Program-made: the position numbers and the translations under genes
Assembly: GCF_000185145.2 (NCBI RefSeq)
Contig: NZ_GL833119.1
Location: 1,108,668-1,172,667 of the forward strand
Origin: Hoylesella oralis ATCC 33269
Lineage (GTDB): Bacteria > Bacteroidota > Bacteroidia > Bacteroidales > Bacteroidaceae
Length of the DNA: 64,000 nt
Direction: 5' to 3'
Part shown: piece by piece, positions 55,080-63,118 of the stretch
Layout of the letters: each line of letters begins with the position of its first letter
Position numbering within the stretch: position 1 is the first letter of the stretch
Notes under the pieces: model-generated
The model's database searches: none
The model's input: the letters and a program-made list of their open reading frames with translations, nothing else
Told to the model about the DNA's origin: nothing

Positions 55080-56237
55080 ATGGCAGAAGTAAGAGCTAAA
55101 AACAGAGTGGTATTCAAGCGCATCGTCGACGGGCGCACGTTGAATTTCGTGCTGAATCCTGACCGGTCGACAACGCAGGTGGTCTCCAAGGACCCCAAGG
55201 CTTTCAATCCCGATTTTTCGCAGCCGTCCACGCCGCTGTTTATCGCACCGGTACTCACCGTGAGCGGCGGTGGCGGAACGAACCAAGTGAAAGGCACGTG
55301 CAGCTGGTATGCCAACGGGGCGAAAATCACATCGGGACAGAACGGCTACACCGTCGAAACGAGCGGGCAGTACCGCCTGAAGCTGTCGGCCAACCCCTCT
55401 GTACCTACGACGCTCATCCGCTGCGAGTACGTCTACCGTGCCGCCGACAGCGGACTGGAAACCACCGTCAGCGCGAGCATCACCCTGCAGCAGGTAGAGA
55501 ATGCCGGCACGGTAATCATGGCAGCTATCGACGCGCCGTCGCTCATTTTTCAGACAACCAATAACGAGGTGAAGAACCTTGCTTTCAAGGGACGCATGCT
55601 GCGCGGGGCGACCGACGATACGACGAACGTCGAATACCGGTGGGAGATTACCGGTGCGAACGGCAACTTTTATCCCATCGTCGCAGCCACGGCGCCGGCC
55701 GGCAGCGGGCTGCCCGCGGGCAACCTGTTCGGCGGGGTGAATACCCAGACGCTCACGGTGAGCTCGAAGGCCGTACTGAACGTGGCCACGATACGCCTGA
55801 CAGTGAAAGATACCGACGCGTCGAGCTCCACGTTCGGCAAGACGGCGCAGGCGGTGGTAAGCGTGCTCGATGCCACCGATCCCTTCGAACTCAACATGGA
55901 TTTGCCGCAGGGCGATGCCATGAGCAACGGCAGCGCCGGCCTGCCGATGATTTTCTCTCTGTGGCAGGGCGGCAAGGAGGTCGCCGACGCTTTCTATACA
56001 GGCAAGACCATCCGGTTCTGGCGCTGCACTGAAGCCGGTGCGAAAGATGCGACGTTTGCCCCTCCGGCAGGCGACTTCCCCGGATGGACGGTCGGCACGG
56101 CGGCAGCGGCCGGAGAAATATCGCAGAGCTTTGCTGCCGGCAAGTCGGCAAAGGCAAACCGTACTGTAACCATAAAGCCTGCGCACCTGCTTGCAGGGCA
56201 GCTGACGGCATTCGAGGCACAGGCGGAGTTCGATTAG
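55080..56237 (+). CDS. Tail-fibre-associated protein with Ig-like region
   Basis: The 385-residue protein opens with MAEVRAKNRVVFKRI and NFVLNPDRST, which is shared in pattern with the next gene (MKVQAKSRVVIRRA and LQLVPDRLL). It continues as repeated beta strands in an Ig-like style (TVSGGGGTNQVKGTCSWYANGAKI, SGQYRLKLSANPSV). The shared opening could be the attachment module to the tail. Its stop codon falls in the first unit of a 7-bp tandem repeat. Function as a structural or adhesion protein is inferred. Confidence 0.65.
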   Translation: MAEVRAKNRVVFKRIVDGRTLNFVLNPDRSTTQVVSKDPKAFNPDFSQPSTPLFIAPVLTVSGGGGTNQVKGTCSWYANGAKITSGQNGYTVETSGQYRLKLSANPSVPTTLIRCEYVYRAADSGLETTVSASITLQQVENAGTVIMAAIDAPSLIFQTTNNEVKNLAFKGRMLRGATDDTTNVEYRWEITGANGNFYPIVAATAPAGSGLPAGNLFGGVNTQTLTVSSKAVLNVATIRLTVKDTDASSSTFGKTAQAVVSVLDATDPFELNMDLPQGDAMSNGSAGLPMIFSLWQGGKEVADAFYTGKTIRFWRCTEAGAKDATFAPPAGDFPGWTVGTAAAAGEISQSFAAGKSAKANRTVTIKPAHLLAGQLTAFEAQAEFD

Positions 56238-56288
56238 GGATCAGGGATTAGAGATTAGGGATTAGGGATTAGAGATTAGAGATTAGAG
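56233..56288 (+). repeat. Eight tandem copies of a 7-bp unit (GATTAGR)
   Basis: Eight contiguous 7-bp units: GATTAGG, GATCAGG, GATTAGA, GATTAGG, GATTAGG, then GATTAGA three times. The first unit overlaps the stop codon of the preceding tail gene; the last ends 25 bp before the next start. Unit length is not a multiple of 3, and it lies between genes, so it can vary without breaking either reading frame. Confidence 0.9.
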
Positions 56289-56313
56289 TAAAACGATTAA
56301 TGATAATTGAAAA

Positions 56314-58692
56314 ATGAAAGTGCAGGCTAAAAGCAGGGTTGTTATCCGGCGGGCGCCGAAAGACGGCGAGGCGGGCATGACCTTGCAGCTCGTCCCCGAC
56401 AGGCTCTTACTCGATACGGACACGGACGGCATCGTAAAAGATTTTACGAATGCCGCGTGTCTCGTGCAGGTGGTACAGGGCACTACGGTGTTGACACCGG
56501 CGGTCTTAAAAACACTGCAGGTACACTGTGCGGCGCTCGTAACGAATAACACCGTAAAGATAACGGGCATATCCGTAGATCCGGAAACAAATTATTCTTT
56601 TGGCAGCGGCTATGTCGATATCGTCGCCATAGTAAATGGAAAGTTTCTCAAAGGACGGCTGAACGTAGAGATTAACATCCATCGGGCGGTTGCTAAGTTG
56701 GAAAAATCCAGCAAGGAAATTGTTGCCGAAGTGGACACGCTCGATAAAAAGGTAACATCCCACAAGGAGAGTATCGCTCGGTTGGCTGTCAGGCAAGGAG
56801 AGATAGACCTGTCGGTAAAGGAGGCATCGGCACCGCGCAACCTGCTTACAGGCACGGCGTTTAGATTTGATAAAGACTTTGCGCAGAACAACGTGGATTA
56901 CCCTTGCCATGTCAGCGAGACCGAAAGATACAAGGGTACCAATTCTGTAGTTATAGACATCAACGAAGCGAATGCCGTTTACAGCGGTATCATTCTAAAA
57001 AGCCTCGTGATTTCTCACGGAATATCATATACATTTTCTTTTTTGTCAAAAACGGTCGCTGGACACGAGCCAGATGTGTTCTATTATGAAGTCCAAGCGT
57101 TCAAAAAAGATGGATCGCAATCTGTAAAATATAGGCTTGCAGGAGGAAATATTCATAAATCGGAAGAGTGGGCGCGTACGACATCAACATTTGTTACTGC
57201 GGAAGATGTAAACTATATAAAAGTAATTATTTTTGTTAACAAATCTGGCAAGGCGTACATCGCTCGCCCGATGCTCGAGGAGGGAGACAAGTATACGGGG
57301 TGGACGCTATCCCCGAACGACGATATAAAGGCTATGCAAGGTGCCGGTGTAAACGTCAATAAGGAGCGCATAGAGCTCAACGGCAAGACGGTGTTTAAAA
57401 ATGGCAATGCGTCGGAGGTACCCCTGTTTAACGAAGATGGGAAAGTAAATCCCAATCTCTCGGCGGCACAGTATCTGATGGAGATACTCAAAAGCATGGA
57501 GACGGTGATCGACGGAGGGCTCGTGATGGCGGGACTTATCGCCGCCAAAGACGGCGATGGCAACGTGACTTCGTACCTCAATGGGCTGCAGCAGAAGATG
57601 TACGCCTTGGCAGCCGGCGTAAAGAACTTTGGTAAAACAGACGAGACGAGTATGTCGCACATCGGCTTCGACGGCTCGGCCAAGTTCGGGCACCTCGGCA
57701 TCGCTTCCGACGGCCGCGTGAGTATCATAGACAAAGACAGTAAGCCGCGTATCAACATCACGCCCGACGAGCTGCCGGAAGATGCCTCGCTGCTCAAAAC
57801 GGCCGACAGCGACAGAGACTGGGCGCTGCCGAATATAACCATGCAGGAGGCAGAAAATTGGGACGGCAGAAAAATCGGTGGCTTTTTCGAGACGTATCAC
57901 GATCACTGTGCCGTAACGCTGACAGGCGCGCTGCGGATGACAAGTATTATAAACAGCGACCTCGGTTACGGCATTGCGCAAAATGTAGCCTGTGCACTTA
58001 AAATCATGACGGACGTCACGTATTCGGCAGAGTATTACCTGCGGTATTACGGAGGCGGCAGCGTAGTTGTGTTCAATGGGCAGGCGCAGAACTCCGATTT
58101 TGCCTCGGGAAGCTATATCACCGAGCAGGCGGAGGTGTCGGTTACCGTTATCCTGCCGGCAGGGAGATGGCGGCTTGTGATGGAGCCGGATGGTGGGCGG
58201 TTCGTCGGTTACCGGAATATCGTGCTTTCCAACGTCAACATGCATGTATCTTACAAAAGCGGCATGCAGGCGCTGCACCTCGCGCACAATGGCATCGCCT
58301 CCGTGCAGAGCGCCGCGCAGGCGGCATACATCAGGAATGGGAAGCTCTGTGCCTTCGGCACAATGAACATTCCGGGGATATTGCTCGCAGGAACGGTGAG
58401 CAGGTATGGGCAGCTAAGCAATGCGTGGGGAGAGTTTGCGGCAGGAGCGGGTTTGATATATACTTCGTCCGGAGGTTTGCAGGTCATTCGGCTGACATTC
58501 AAAAACGCACTTCCTTGCGGTGCCAATTACGTGGCCATTGTCAACCCCAATGATGATACATCGCCGTACGGATGTATGCCGGTGGTTCGGAAGAAGACGG
58601 CAACCTATTGCGATTTCCGCGTGGTCAACGATAGTGGTGGCGATGTAACCAATGTTGGTTTAGACTTTATGATTATCGGGCGAAACAAATAA
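56314..58692 (+). CDS. Probable tail fibre/receptor-binding protein
   Basis: The 792-residue protein has the same opening module as the previous gene (residues 1-30). A coiled coil follows (about 127-170, KLEKSSKEIVAEVDTLDKKV), then a jelly-roll-like domain (about 172-330) beginning APRNLLTGTAFRFDKDFAQNN and ending ARPMLEEGDKYTGW, the usual form of carbohydrate-binding domains in fibres. A long stalk region with GKTVFKNGNASEVPLF and ASDGRVSIIDKDSKPRINI comes next, and a C-terminal head. The stretch around 56840-57250 is more AT-rich than its surroundings, which could mean a swapped receptor domain. It is the last plus-strand tail gene. Confidence 0.78.
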   Translation: MKVQAKSRVVIRRAPKDGEAGMTLQLVPDRLLLDTDTDGIVKDFTNAACLVQVVQGTTVLTPAVLKTLQVHCAALVTNNTVKITGISVDPETNYSFGSGYVDIVAIVNGKFLKGRLNVEINIHRAVAKLEKSSKEIVAEVDTLDKKVTSHKESIARLAVRQGEIDLSVKEASAPRNLLTGTAFRFDKDFAQNNVDYPCHVSETERYKGTNSVVIDINEANAVYSGIILKSLVISHGISYTFSFLSKTVAGHEPDVFYYEVQAFKKDGSQSVKYRLAGGNIHKSEEWARTTSTFVTAEDVNYIKVIIFVNKSGKAYIARPMLEEGDKYTGWTLSPNDDIKAMQGAGVNVNKERIELNGKTVFKNGNASEVPLFNEDGKVNPNLSAAQYLMEILKSMETVIDGGLVMAGLIAAKDGDGNVTSYLNGLQQKMYALAAGVKNFGKTDETSMSHIGFDGSAKFGHLGIASDGRVSIIDKDSKPRINITPDELPEDASLLKTADSDRDWALPNITMQEAENWDGRKIGGFFETYHDHCAVTLTGALRMTSIINSDLGYGIAQNVACALKIMTDVTYSAEYYLRYYGGGSVVVFNGQAQNSDFASGSYITEQAEVSVTVILPAGRWRLVMEPDGGRFVGYRNIVLSNVNMHVSYKSGMQALHLAHNGIASVQSAAQAAYIRNGKLCAFGTMNIPGILLAGTVSRYGQLSNAWGEFAAGAGLIYTSSGGLQVIRLTFKNALPCGANYVAIVNPNDDTSPYGCMPVVRKKTATYCDFRVVNDSGGDVTNVGLDFMIIGRNK

Positions 58693-58696
58693 AAAA

Positions 58697-58715
58697 GCCC
58701 GCCGAATGGGCGGGC
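58697..58715 (-). terminator. Terminator between the fibre and lipoprotein genes
   Basis: A 7-bp GC-rich stem (GCCCGCC/GGCGGGC) with a GAATG loop, followed on the minus strand by six T residues. It terminates the minus-strand lipoprotein gene and may also stop the fibre transcript on the plus strand. Confidence 0.85.
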
Positions 58716-58721
58716 CTGTAT

Positions 58722-59351
58722 TTAGTTCTTGTTTTCGGCTTTGAGTTTGCGCCACTGGGCGCCGGTGATGGGGATAAAGGTGTAGGCCTTTTCGAGTATT
58801 TGATAGCACTGGTCGTACTCTCCTCTTTCATAGGCTGCTCGCACGAGCTTCTCGGCAGCTTCGAGCTGCGCATTGGGCACATAGGCAATAGTGTCCATTA
58901 CATTAGCGTAATGTGTAACGCCGCTGTAATCTTTGGCATATCCGCAGAAAGTGGTATCGCCATTCTCTATATGAAGACCACGCTCGAATACCACATCGCG
59001 GAGCGTCAGGAAGAAAGTCTCCAAGCGCGGCTTCTCCTCCTTGTAGACGGTGAAGATAACATCTTTCATGAGCAACTTAAGCGCAGGGTTAACGGTGTCA
59101 CGCATCTCGGCGGAGAATAACTTTCCTCCTCCCTGCGTCGGTGAACCGTCAGGATAGATGCCTTTCATGCCCCAAGTCTGTTTTACCACGTCCTTGCCGG
59201 AGAGCAGGTTGCCATGAACATAAGCACGCGAGCCGGCAGCGGCGCGGATGGGTACAGGACGCAGAGCATCATAAGTAGAAGAATTGTCATCTTTCGAACA
59301 GGCGATGAATGCCACCGCCGCAACGAACAAAAGTAAAAATATCTTTTTCAT
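58722..59351 (-). CDS. Prophage-borne lipoprotein
   Basis: The 209-residue lipoprotein (lipobox FIAC, cysteine near residue 18) is transcribed against the tail genes and has its own promoter and terminator. The mature protein is helical toward the end (NAQLEAAEKLVRAAYERGEYDQCYQILEKAYTF), with a middle part containing KGIYPDGSPTQGGGK. I do not recognise the family. Independent expression inside a prophage suggests a cargo gene active in the lysogen, for example in surface change or exclusion of other phages, but the sequence does not show this. ATG 59351 gives the signal peptide directly. Confidence 0.7.
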   Translation of the reverse strand: MKKIFLLLFVAAVAFIACSKDDNSSTYDALRPVPIRAAAGSRAYVHGNLLSGKDVVKQTWGMKGIYPDGSPTQGGGKLFSAEMRDTVNPALKLLMKDVIFTVYKEEKPRLETFFLTLRDVVFERGLHIENGDTTFCGYAKDYSGVTHYANVMDTIAYVPNAQLEAAEKLVRAAYERGEYDQCYQILEKAYTFIPITGAQWRKLKAENKN

Positions 59352-59382
59352 AAGCAATAAGAATTTGATTTTTAATTGATTG

Positions 59383-59414
59383 CAAATATATAAAAACGTA
59401 TTGATAAATACAAG
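59383..59414 (-). promoter_or_regulatory. Promoter of the prophage lipoprotein gene
   Basis: On the minus strand CTTG (59411-59414), 20 bp, TATATTTG (59383-59390). It lies 32 bp before ATG 59351. Confidence 0.6.
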
Positions 59415-59520
59415 GATATAAGCAAAATATCTTGAAAGAAAAGGTATTAATATTAATTTTGCTATAAAGACGATGCCACATAAATATCGTTCAGGCAGTT
59501 TTCGAATGACGTTAAAATAC

Positions 59521-59550
59521 AAAAAAGGCCGGAGCATCATTGCCCCGGTC
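59521..59550 (-). terminator. Terminator of the hicAB operon
   Basis: A 9-bp stem with one mismatch and one G-T pair (GGCCGGAGC at 59527-59535 with GCCCCGGTC at 59542-59550), followed on the minus strand by a run of six T. It lies 31 bp after the hicB stop. Confidence 0.75.
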
Positions 59551-59580
59551 TACCATTGAAATTCTGTTGTCAAACAATAA

Positions 59581-59991
59581 CTATACAACGGCTATAAGTT
59601 TCCTGCCAATTTCATGCAGCCCCTCCACAATACGCTTACGTTGCTGTGGTCGTGGCTTCTTGATGCCGTTGGCATAATGGCTCAGCTGCCGCTCGTTCAC
59701 GCCCGATGCACGCGAAATAGCGGCGAGGCTTGCATACTGTTCGCACGAGCGGATAAGGGCTGCCGTATCGAGATGATAATCAAACTCGTATTCGCCATCC
59801 CGCAGCCATGCCGGTACGTCGTCGCCGTCGGCGATCATTCCTTCGACATGAAAACGCAACGTTTCGGGTATTTCTTTCATCAGTTCGTCGTATGTCTTGG
59901 CGGTAAGTGCCACTGCACCGGGCACGTTGTCGCCGAGGCAAGCTCCGAAATTGTGGTCATACCATTCAATATCTACTCTTATTTGCTCCAT
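59581..59991 (-). CDS. hicB: HicB-type antitoxin
   Basis: HicB neutralises HicA by direct binding and usually represses their shared promoter. The 136-residue protein has the HicB N-terminal partial RNase-H-like fold (RVDIEWYDHNFGACLGDNVPG, residues 4-24, then the helix KTYDELMKEIPETLRFHVEGM). A C-terminal helix-turn-helix follows (about residues 88-125, LAAISRASGVNERQLSHYANGIKKP). It follows hicA by 46 bp in the typical toxin-first order. Confidence 0.88.
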   Translation of the reverse strand: MEQIRVDIEWYDHNFGACLGDNVPGAVALTAKTYDELMKEIPETLRFHVEGMIADGDDVPAWLRDGEYEFDYHLDTAALIRSCEQYASLAAISRASGVNERQLSHYANGIKKPRPQQRKRIVEGLHEIGRKLIAVV

Positions 59992-60037
59992 AACTATAAT
60001 ATTTAGATGTTTATATTTTGTGGAAAAGGGAGGATGA

Positions 60038-60232
60038 TCATTTCCACCCTGCCTGCTTCCAAATGCTATTTAATAAAAACTGGCTCAAATCCTCGTTCTT
60101 GTGTCCTCTTACGGTCACCTTTCCGGGCTTCGTAGGATGCTTGAATTGTCGGTGGTCTCCGTTTATCGCCAGAAGTCTCCAACCGTCGGCTTCCAGCATT
60201 TTAATAACTTCCTTTACTTTGTATCTTTTCAT
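60038..60232 (-). CDS. hicA: HicA-type mRNA interferase toxin
   Basis: HicA is a small double-stranded-RNA-binding-fold ribonuclease that cleaves mRNA when free. The 64-residue protein has the family pattern MKRYKVKEVIKMLEADGW and the catalytic histidine in GDHRQFKHP (H27), followed by KVTVRGHKNEDL. The start at 60232 matches the family length and lies just downstream of a near-consensus promoter; an upstream start at 60292 would precede that promoter. Confidence 0.9.
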   Translation of the reverse strand: MKRYKVKEVIKMLEADGWRLLAINGDHRQFKHPTKPGKVTVRGHKNEDLSQFLLNSIWKQAGWK

Positions 60233-60261
60233 CTGTTGTATATTATTATTGTTTGACGTTA

Positions 60262-60293
60262 CAAAGGTAGTAAAAGTAATACTATCTATCAAG
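60262..60293 (-). promoter_or_regulatory. Promoter of hicAB
   Basis: On the minus strand CTTG (60290-60293), 20 bp, TACCTTTG (60262-60269). It lies 30 bp before ATG 60232. The same CTTG variant of the -33 box occurs at the prophage lipoprotein promoter. Confidence 0.65.
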
Positions 60294-60393
60294 TGTTTAA
60301 ATAATAAAAAGTAGTAATTTAAATACCTTTAACTATTTTACTCTTCGAAATATGAAGCGTCGGAAATTTTTTATATTATGCAGTGTAAATATT

Positions 60394-60426
60394 TTTACGT
60401 TATTTCATATATTTTTTATATCTTTG
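60394..60426 (+). promoter_or_regulatory. Promoter of the HsdR_N-like gene
   Basis: TTTA (60394-60397), 21 bp, TATCTTTG (60419-60426), 25 bp before ATG 60451. The region is divergent from the hicAB promoter. Confidence 0.55.
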
Positions 60427-60450
60427 CGAAAACCTTAAACTTTATATAGT

Positions 60451-61539
60451 ATGGACTTTAAAGATTCAATCAAACAACTTGCCGAAAAGGTGGCCCAACT
60501 AAAAGACGGTATTCTTACAGAGGAAGCTACCAAGAATGCGTTTATCATGCCTTTCATTAATGCATTGGGGTACGATGTGTTTAATCCGCTGGAAGTAATT
60601 CCCGAAATGGATTGCGATCTCGTCAAAAAGAAAGGAGAAAAGATCGACTATGCCATCATGAGAGATGGTGCACCTATCATTCTCATAGAATGTAAGCATT
60701 GGCAGCAAGATTTATCCCTACACGACACGCAGCTCAAAAAGTATTTTGTAGCATCGAAGGCTAAGTTTGGACTTTTGACAAATGGTATAAGATACCTCTT
60801 CTATACCGACCTCGAAGATCAGAACATTATGGACGATAAACCGTTTCTCGAGCTCGACATTACGGATGTTAAGGATTATCAACTCGAAGAATTGAAGAAG
60901 TTCCACAAATCCTATTTCGACATAGATAATATTCTTAACTCTGCCAGTGAACTTAAATACTCTAATGAATTGAAGAAAATTTTTGCGGAGGAAATAGTCA
61001 ATCCGACACCTGAGATAGTGAAGTATTTCACGAAGAAAGTCTATAATGGTATCATCACGTCCAAGGTGCAGGAACAGTTCTCCGAGCTCGTCAAGCGATC
61101 CATTAGCAGCTATATAAATGAACTCATCTCTAAGCGACTGAAAACGGCACTGAGTTCCGAAGAACAGCGTGAAGCATCAGAAGTCGCTTCCGTGGGAGCT
61201 GATGGTGAGATAGGTGAAATACCGCCCGTCGATGAAGATGGTATTGTTACTACACAGGAGGAACTCGACGGCTTTAATATAGTAAAAGCCGTGGTTCGCA
61301 AGTCAGTCGATGTTTCCCGTATTGTTTATCGAGACGCTCTTTCTTATTTCGCTATCCTACTTGACGATAACAATCGTAAACCAATATGTCGGCTGTATTT
61401 TAACGGAAAAACAAAAAAGTATATTTCAACTTTCGATCGGGATAAAAAAGAAACTAAACATGAGATCGACGATCTCAATGACATCTTTAATTTCGAGAGT
61501 GAGTTGTGTGAAATTATTAAAGTGTATGATGAAAAATAA
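60451..61539 (+). CDS. Stand-alone type I restriction R-subunit N-terminal (HsdR_N-like) nuclease protein
   Basis: The 362-residue protein resembles the N-terminal nuclease domain of HsdR without its helicase motor. PD-(D/E)xK residues are visible in KIDYAIMRDGAPIILIECKHW (D66, E80, K82), with a conserved FIMPFINALGYDVFNP start. The rest is helical (about 150-240), followed by a small beta domain (about 270-350). No specificity or methylation subunit is nearby. Such stand-alone proteins occur widely in prophages and bacterial genomes. A defence or superinfection-exclusion role is an inference; substrate and self-protection are unknown. Confidence 0.82.
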   Translation: MDFKDSIKQLAEKVAQLKDGILTEEATKNAFIMPFINALGYDVFNPLEVIPEMDCDLVKKKGEKIDYAIMRDGAPIILIECKHWQQDLSLHDTQLKKYFVASKAKFGLLTNGIRYLFYTDLEDQNIMDDKPFLELDITDVKDYQLEELKKFHKSYFDIDNILNSASELKYSNELKKIFAEEIVNPTPEIVKYFTKKVYNGIITSKVQEQFSELVKRSISSYINELISKRLKTALSSEEQREASEVASVGADGEIGEIPPVDEDGIVTTQEELDGFNIVKAVVRKSVDVSRIVYRDALSYFAILLDDNNRKPICRLYFNGKTKKYISTFDRDKKETKHEIDDLNDIFNFESELCEIIKVYDEK

Positions 61540-61790
61540 TAAACAATGTCTCTCCCTATAGGGGAGGGAAGGGATGAAACCTCTCTCATCCCGATATAAG
61601 CATCTACGTGGACGCTCTGCGTAAGACTTTTCTGCTCTCCTGTCGGGGAGAGAAGAAGTTATTTTGAACATTTCTCAAATTTTTTATAGTTGGATGTTGC
61701 GCCGTGAGGCGCGGTATCCTTTTTTTCGTTACCAATTTTGTAGGATTGTAGGACTGTAGGACGCCAAAATACGAAAAAAGAATATAAGAA
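61540..61790. other. Gap with hairpins and a triple 8-bp repeat
   Basis: No gene is convincing. Two short C/T- and G/A-rich hairpins lie in the first half (CTCCC/GGGAG near 61553; CTCTCC/GGAGAG near 61640). A third stem (GCGCC/GGCGC, 61699-61712) is followed after 7 bp by seven T. Three direct copies of TGTAGGAY follow at 61739-61762, ending 28 bp before the integrase stop codon. Confidence 0.6.
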
Positions 61791-62981
61791 TTAAAGAATT
61801 CCTTGGTAGTTCAGTATCAATTTATTTGCCTCTTTGATATCTTTGGGGGTATATATGTCCGTTATCAGAATAGATGAGTGTCGCGCTTGGTCTCTCACTG
61901 AAAGAATATCGGTATTCGCGCGGAGCATATTGGTAATACCGGTATCTTTTAATGAGTAGAATTTATAACGTTCCGTCATCTTTAGATTCTTTCTGACGCA
62001 ACGTGTCCAGTAGTCCCTGAACTTCTTCTCACTTTTTCTTTCCGCCCCCGGCGCAAAATTATCGCTGAAAAGATAATAATCGCTTGGGCTGTCGAATATA
62101 CGAAGGTCGATCATGAGTTTGAGTACATGGTCGGGCACTGTCAGTACTGCGTCATTATGATTTTTGGTATTGGTGCCATGAAGAACCAGTGTCTTTTTTC
62201 TGATGGAAAAGTCTCCTACCTTCAGGAAACTCATCTCCCTCGGCCGTACAAATAAATAATGTAAGATATAGCATGCCAGCAGATAATGCTTATTGTTTAC
62301 TTCAAGCCACTCTTTAAGCTCTTTCAGCGCATCATCGGGGATGACGCCTCTGTTTTTAAGCTCGCCTTTGCGGTGTACGCAAGAGTATCCCTCCGTCGGA
62401 TCGTGCGGAACGTACCCGCGTTCCAAAAGGTATTTACTGAAAGTCTTCAACCATGCCAAGTAATTATTCCTCGTTCTTATCGCATTATTTCGATCGATGA
62501 ATACGTAATCGAGAAATTGTCCGACAACCTTACTGTTAAACTGGTAACTGTAAAACAAGTTGATGTTTTCTTCTTTTTTCCATTTCTTTAGCATGTGCAA
62601 GCGGCTGACGTAAGAGGTAATCGTTTCGTCCCTCATGTTGTTTTCCCGCAGCAGTTTAAACAGATATTCTTCATACTTCTGGCAAACTTCGTCGAAAGAG
62701 GAGTATTCGAGCGGCTGTGTGATTTCTATCCAAGGGTTCCACCCCTGCATCAATTTTTCAGTAAGTCTTTTTACGAGATCTTCTCCGTAGGATTTTTGAT
62801 TTCGCTTACCTTTGATATGCCCGAGCATGATTTTTTTAAGACGCAGCTTTCCTGCTTCCGGATCGAATGCGGAAAAAGATACATAACATTCTGACGCCTG
62901 ATGAAACTTAGGCGTTTTCCAACTGACAATCTCTTGAATTGCCGTTCTTCGTTTTTGAGAGGTAAAATTTTTTTTGGACAT
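61791..62981 (-). CDS. Phage tyrosine recombinase (integrase)
   Basis: The 396-residue tyrosine recombinase has an N-terminal arm-binding part (about 25-90), a SAM-like core-binding domain (about 95-190) and a catalytic domain (about 205-396). The catalytic arginine is in VRPREM (R248). The box usually written HxLRH reads YSLKDTG, as is common in Bacteroidetes integrases; the later histidine is in ARHSS (H368) and the nucleophile is Y377 (DIYTP). It is transcribed away from tRNA-Pro, whose 3' end lies 138 bp upstream of the start codon, which fits integration at that tRNA. It looks intact, unlike the tail genes at the other end. Confidence 0.88.
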   Translation of the reverse strand: MSKKNFTSQKRRTAIQEIVSWKTPKFHQASECYVSFSAFDPEAGKLRLKKIMLGHIKGKRNQKSYGEDLVKRLTEKLMQGWNPWIEITQPLEYSSFDEVCQKYEEYLFKLLRENNMRDETITSYVSRLHMLKKWKKEENINLFYSYQFNSKVVGQFLDYVFIDRNNAIRTRNNYLAWLKTFSKYLLERGYVPHDPTEGYSCVHRKGELKNRGVIPDDALKELKEWLEVNNKHYLLACYILHYLFVRPREMSFLKVGDFSIRKKTLVLHGTNTKNHNDAVLTVPDHVLKLMIDLRIFDSPSDYYLFSDNFAPGAERKSEKKFRDYWTRCVRKNLKMTERYKFYSLKDTGITNMLRANTDILSVRDQARHSSILITDIYTPKDIKEANKLILNYQGIL

Positions 62982-63118
62982 GTCTCCAAATTTTTGAGAG
63001 AAATGCCCTATTGTTAATAATTAAGTTTGTGGTGAAAAACTTCACCGATTTTTCGCCGACCATTTTACCCGCGACCACGCGAAAGTAATTGTAAATCAGC
63101 TTGTTGGCTTTGAAATGG

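Noticed and set aside
54966..56186. A 406-codon minus-strand frame opposite the tail genes
   Set aside because: Arginine- and cysteine-rich composition with no domain and no promoter; it mirrors the plus-strand tail genes, which have clear phage features.
44539..58692. A functional phage-tail-like particle (tailocin)
   Set aside because: No sheath, tail tube, baseplate wedge or lysis gene was recognised, and the tape measure gene is broken.
52202..58692. A diversity-generating retroelement acting on the fibre genes
   Set aside because: No reverse transcriptase and no template/variable repeat pair was seen in the window.
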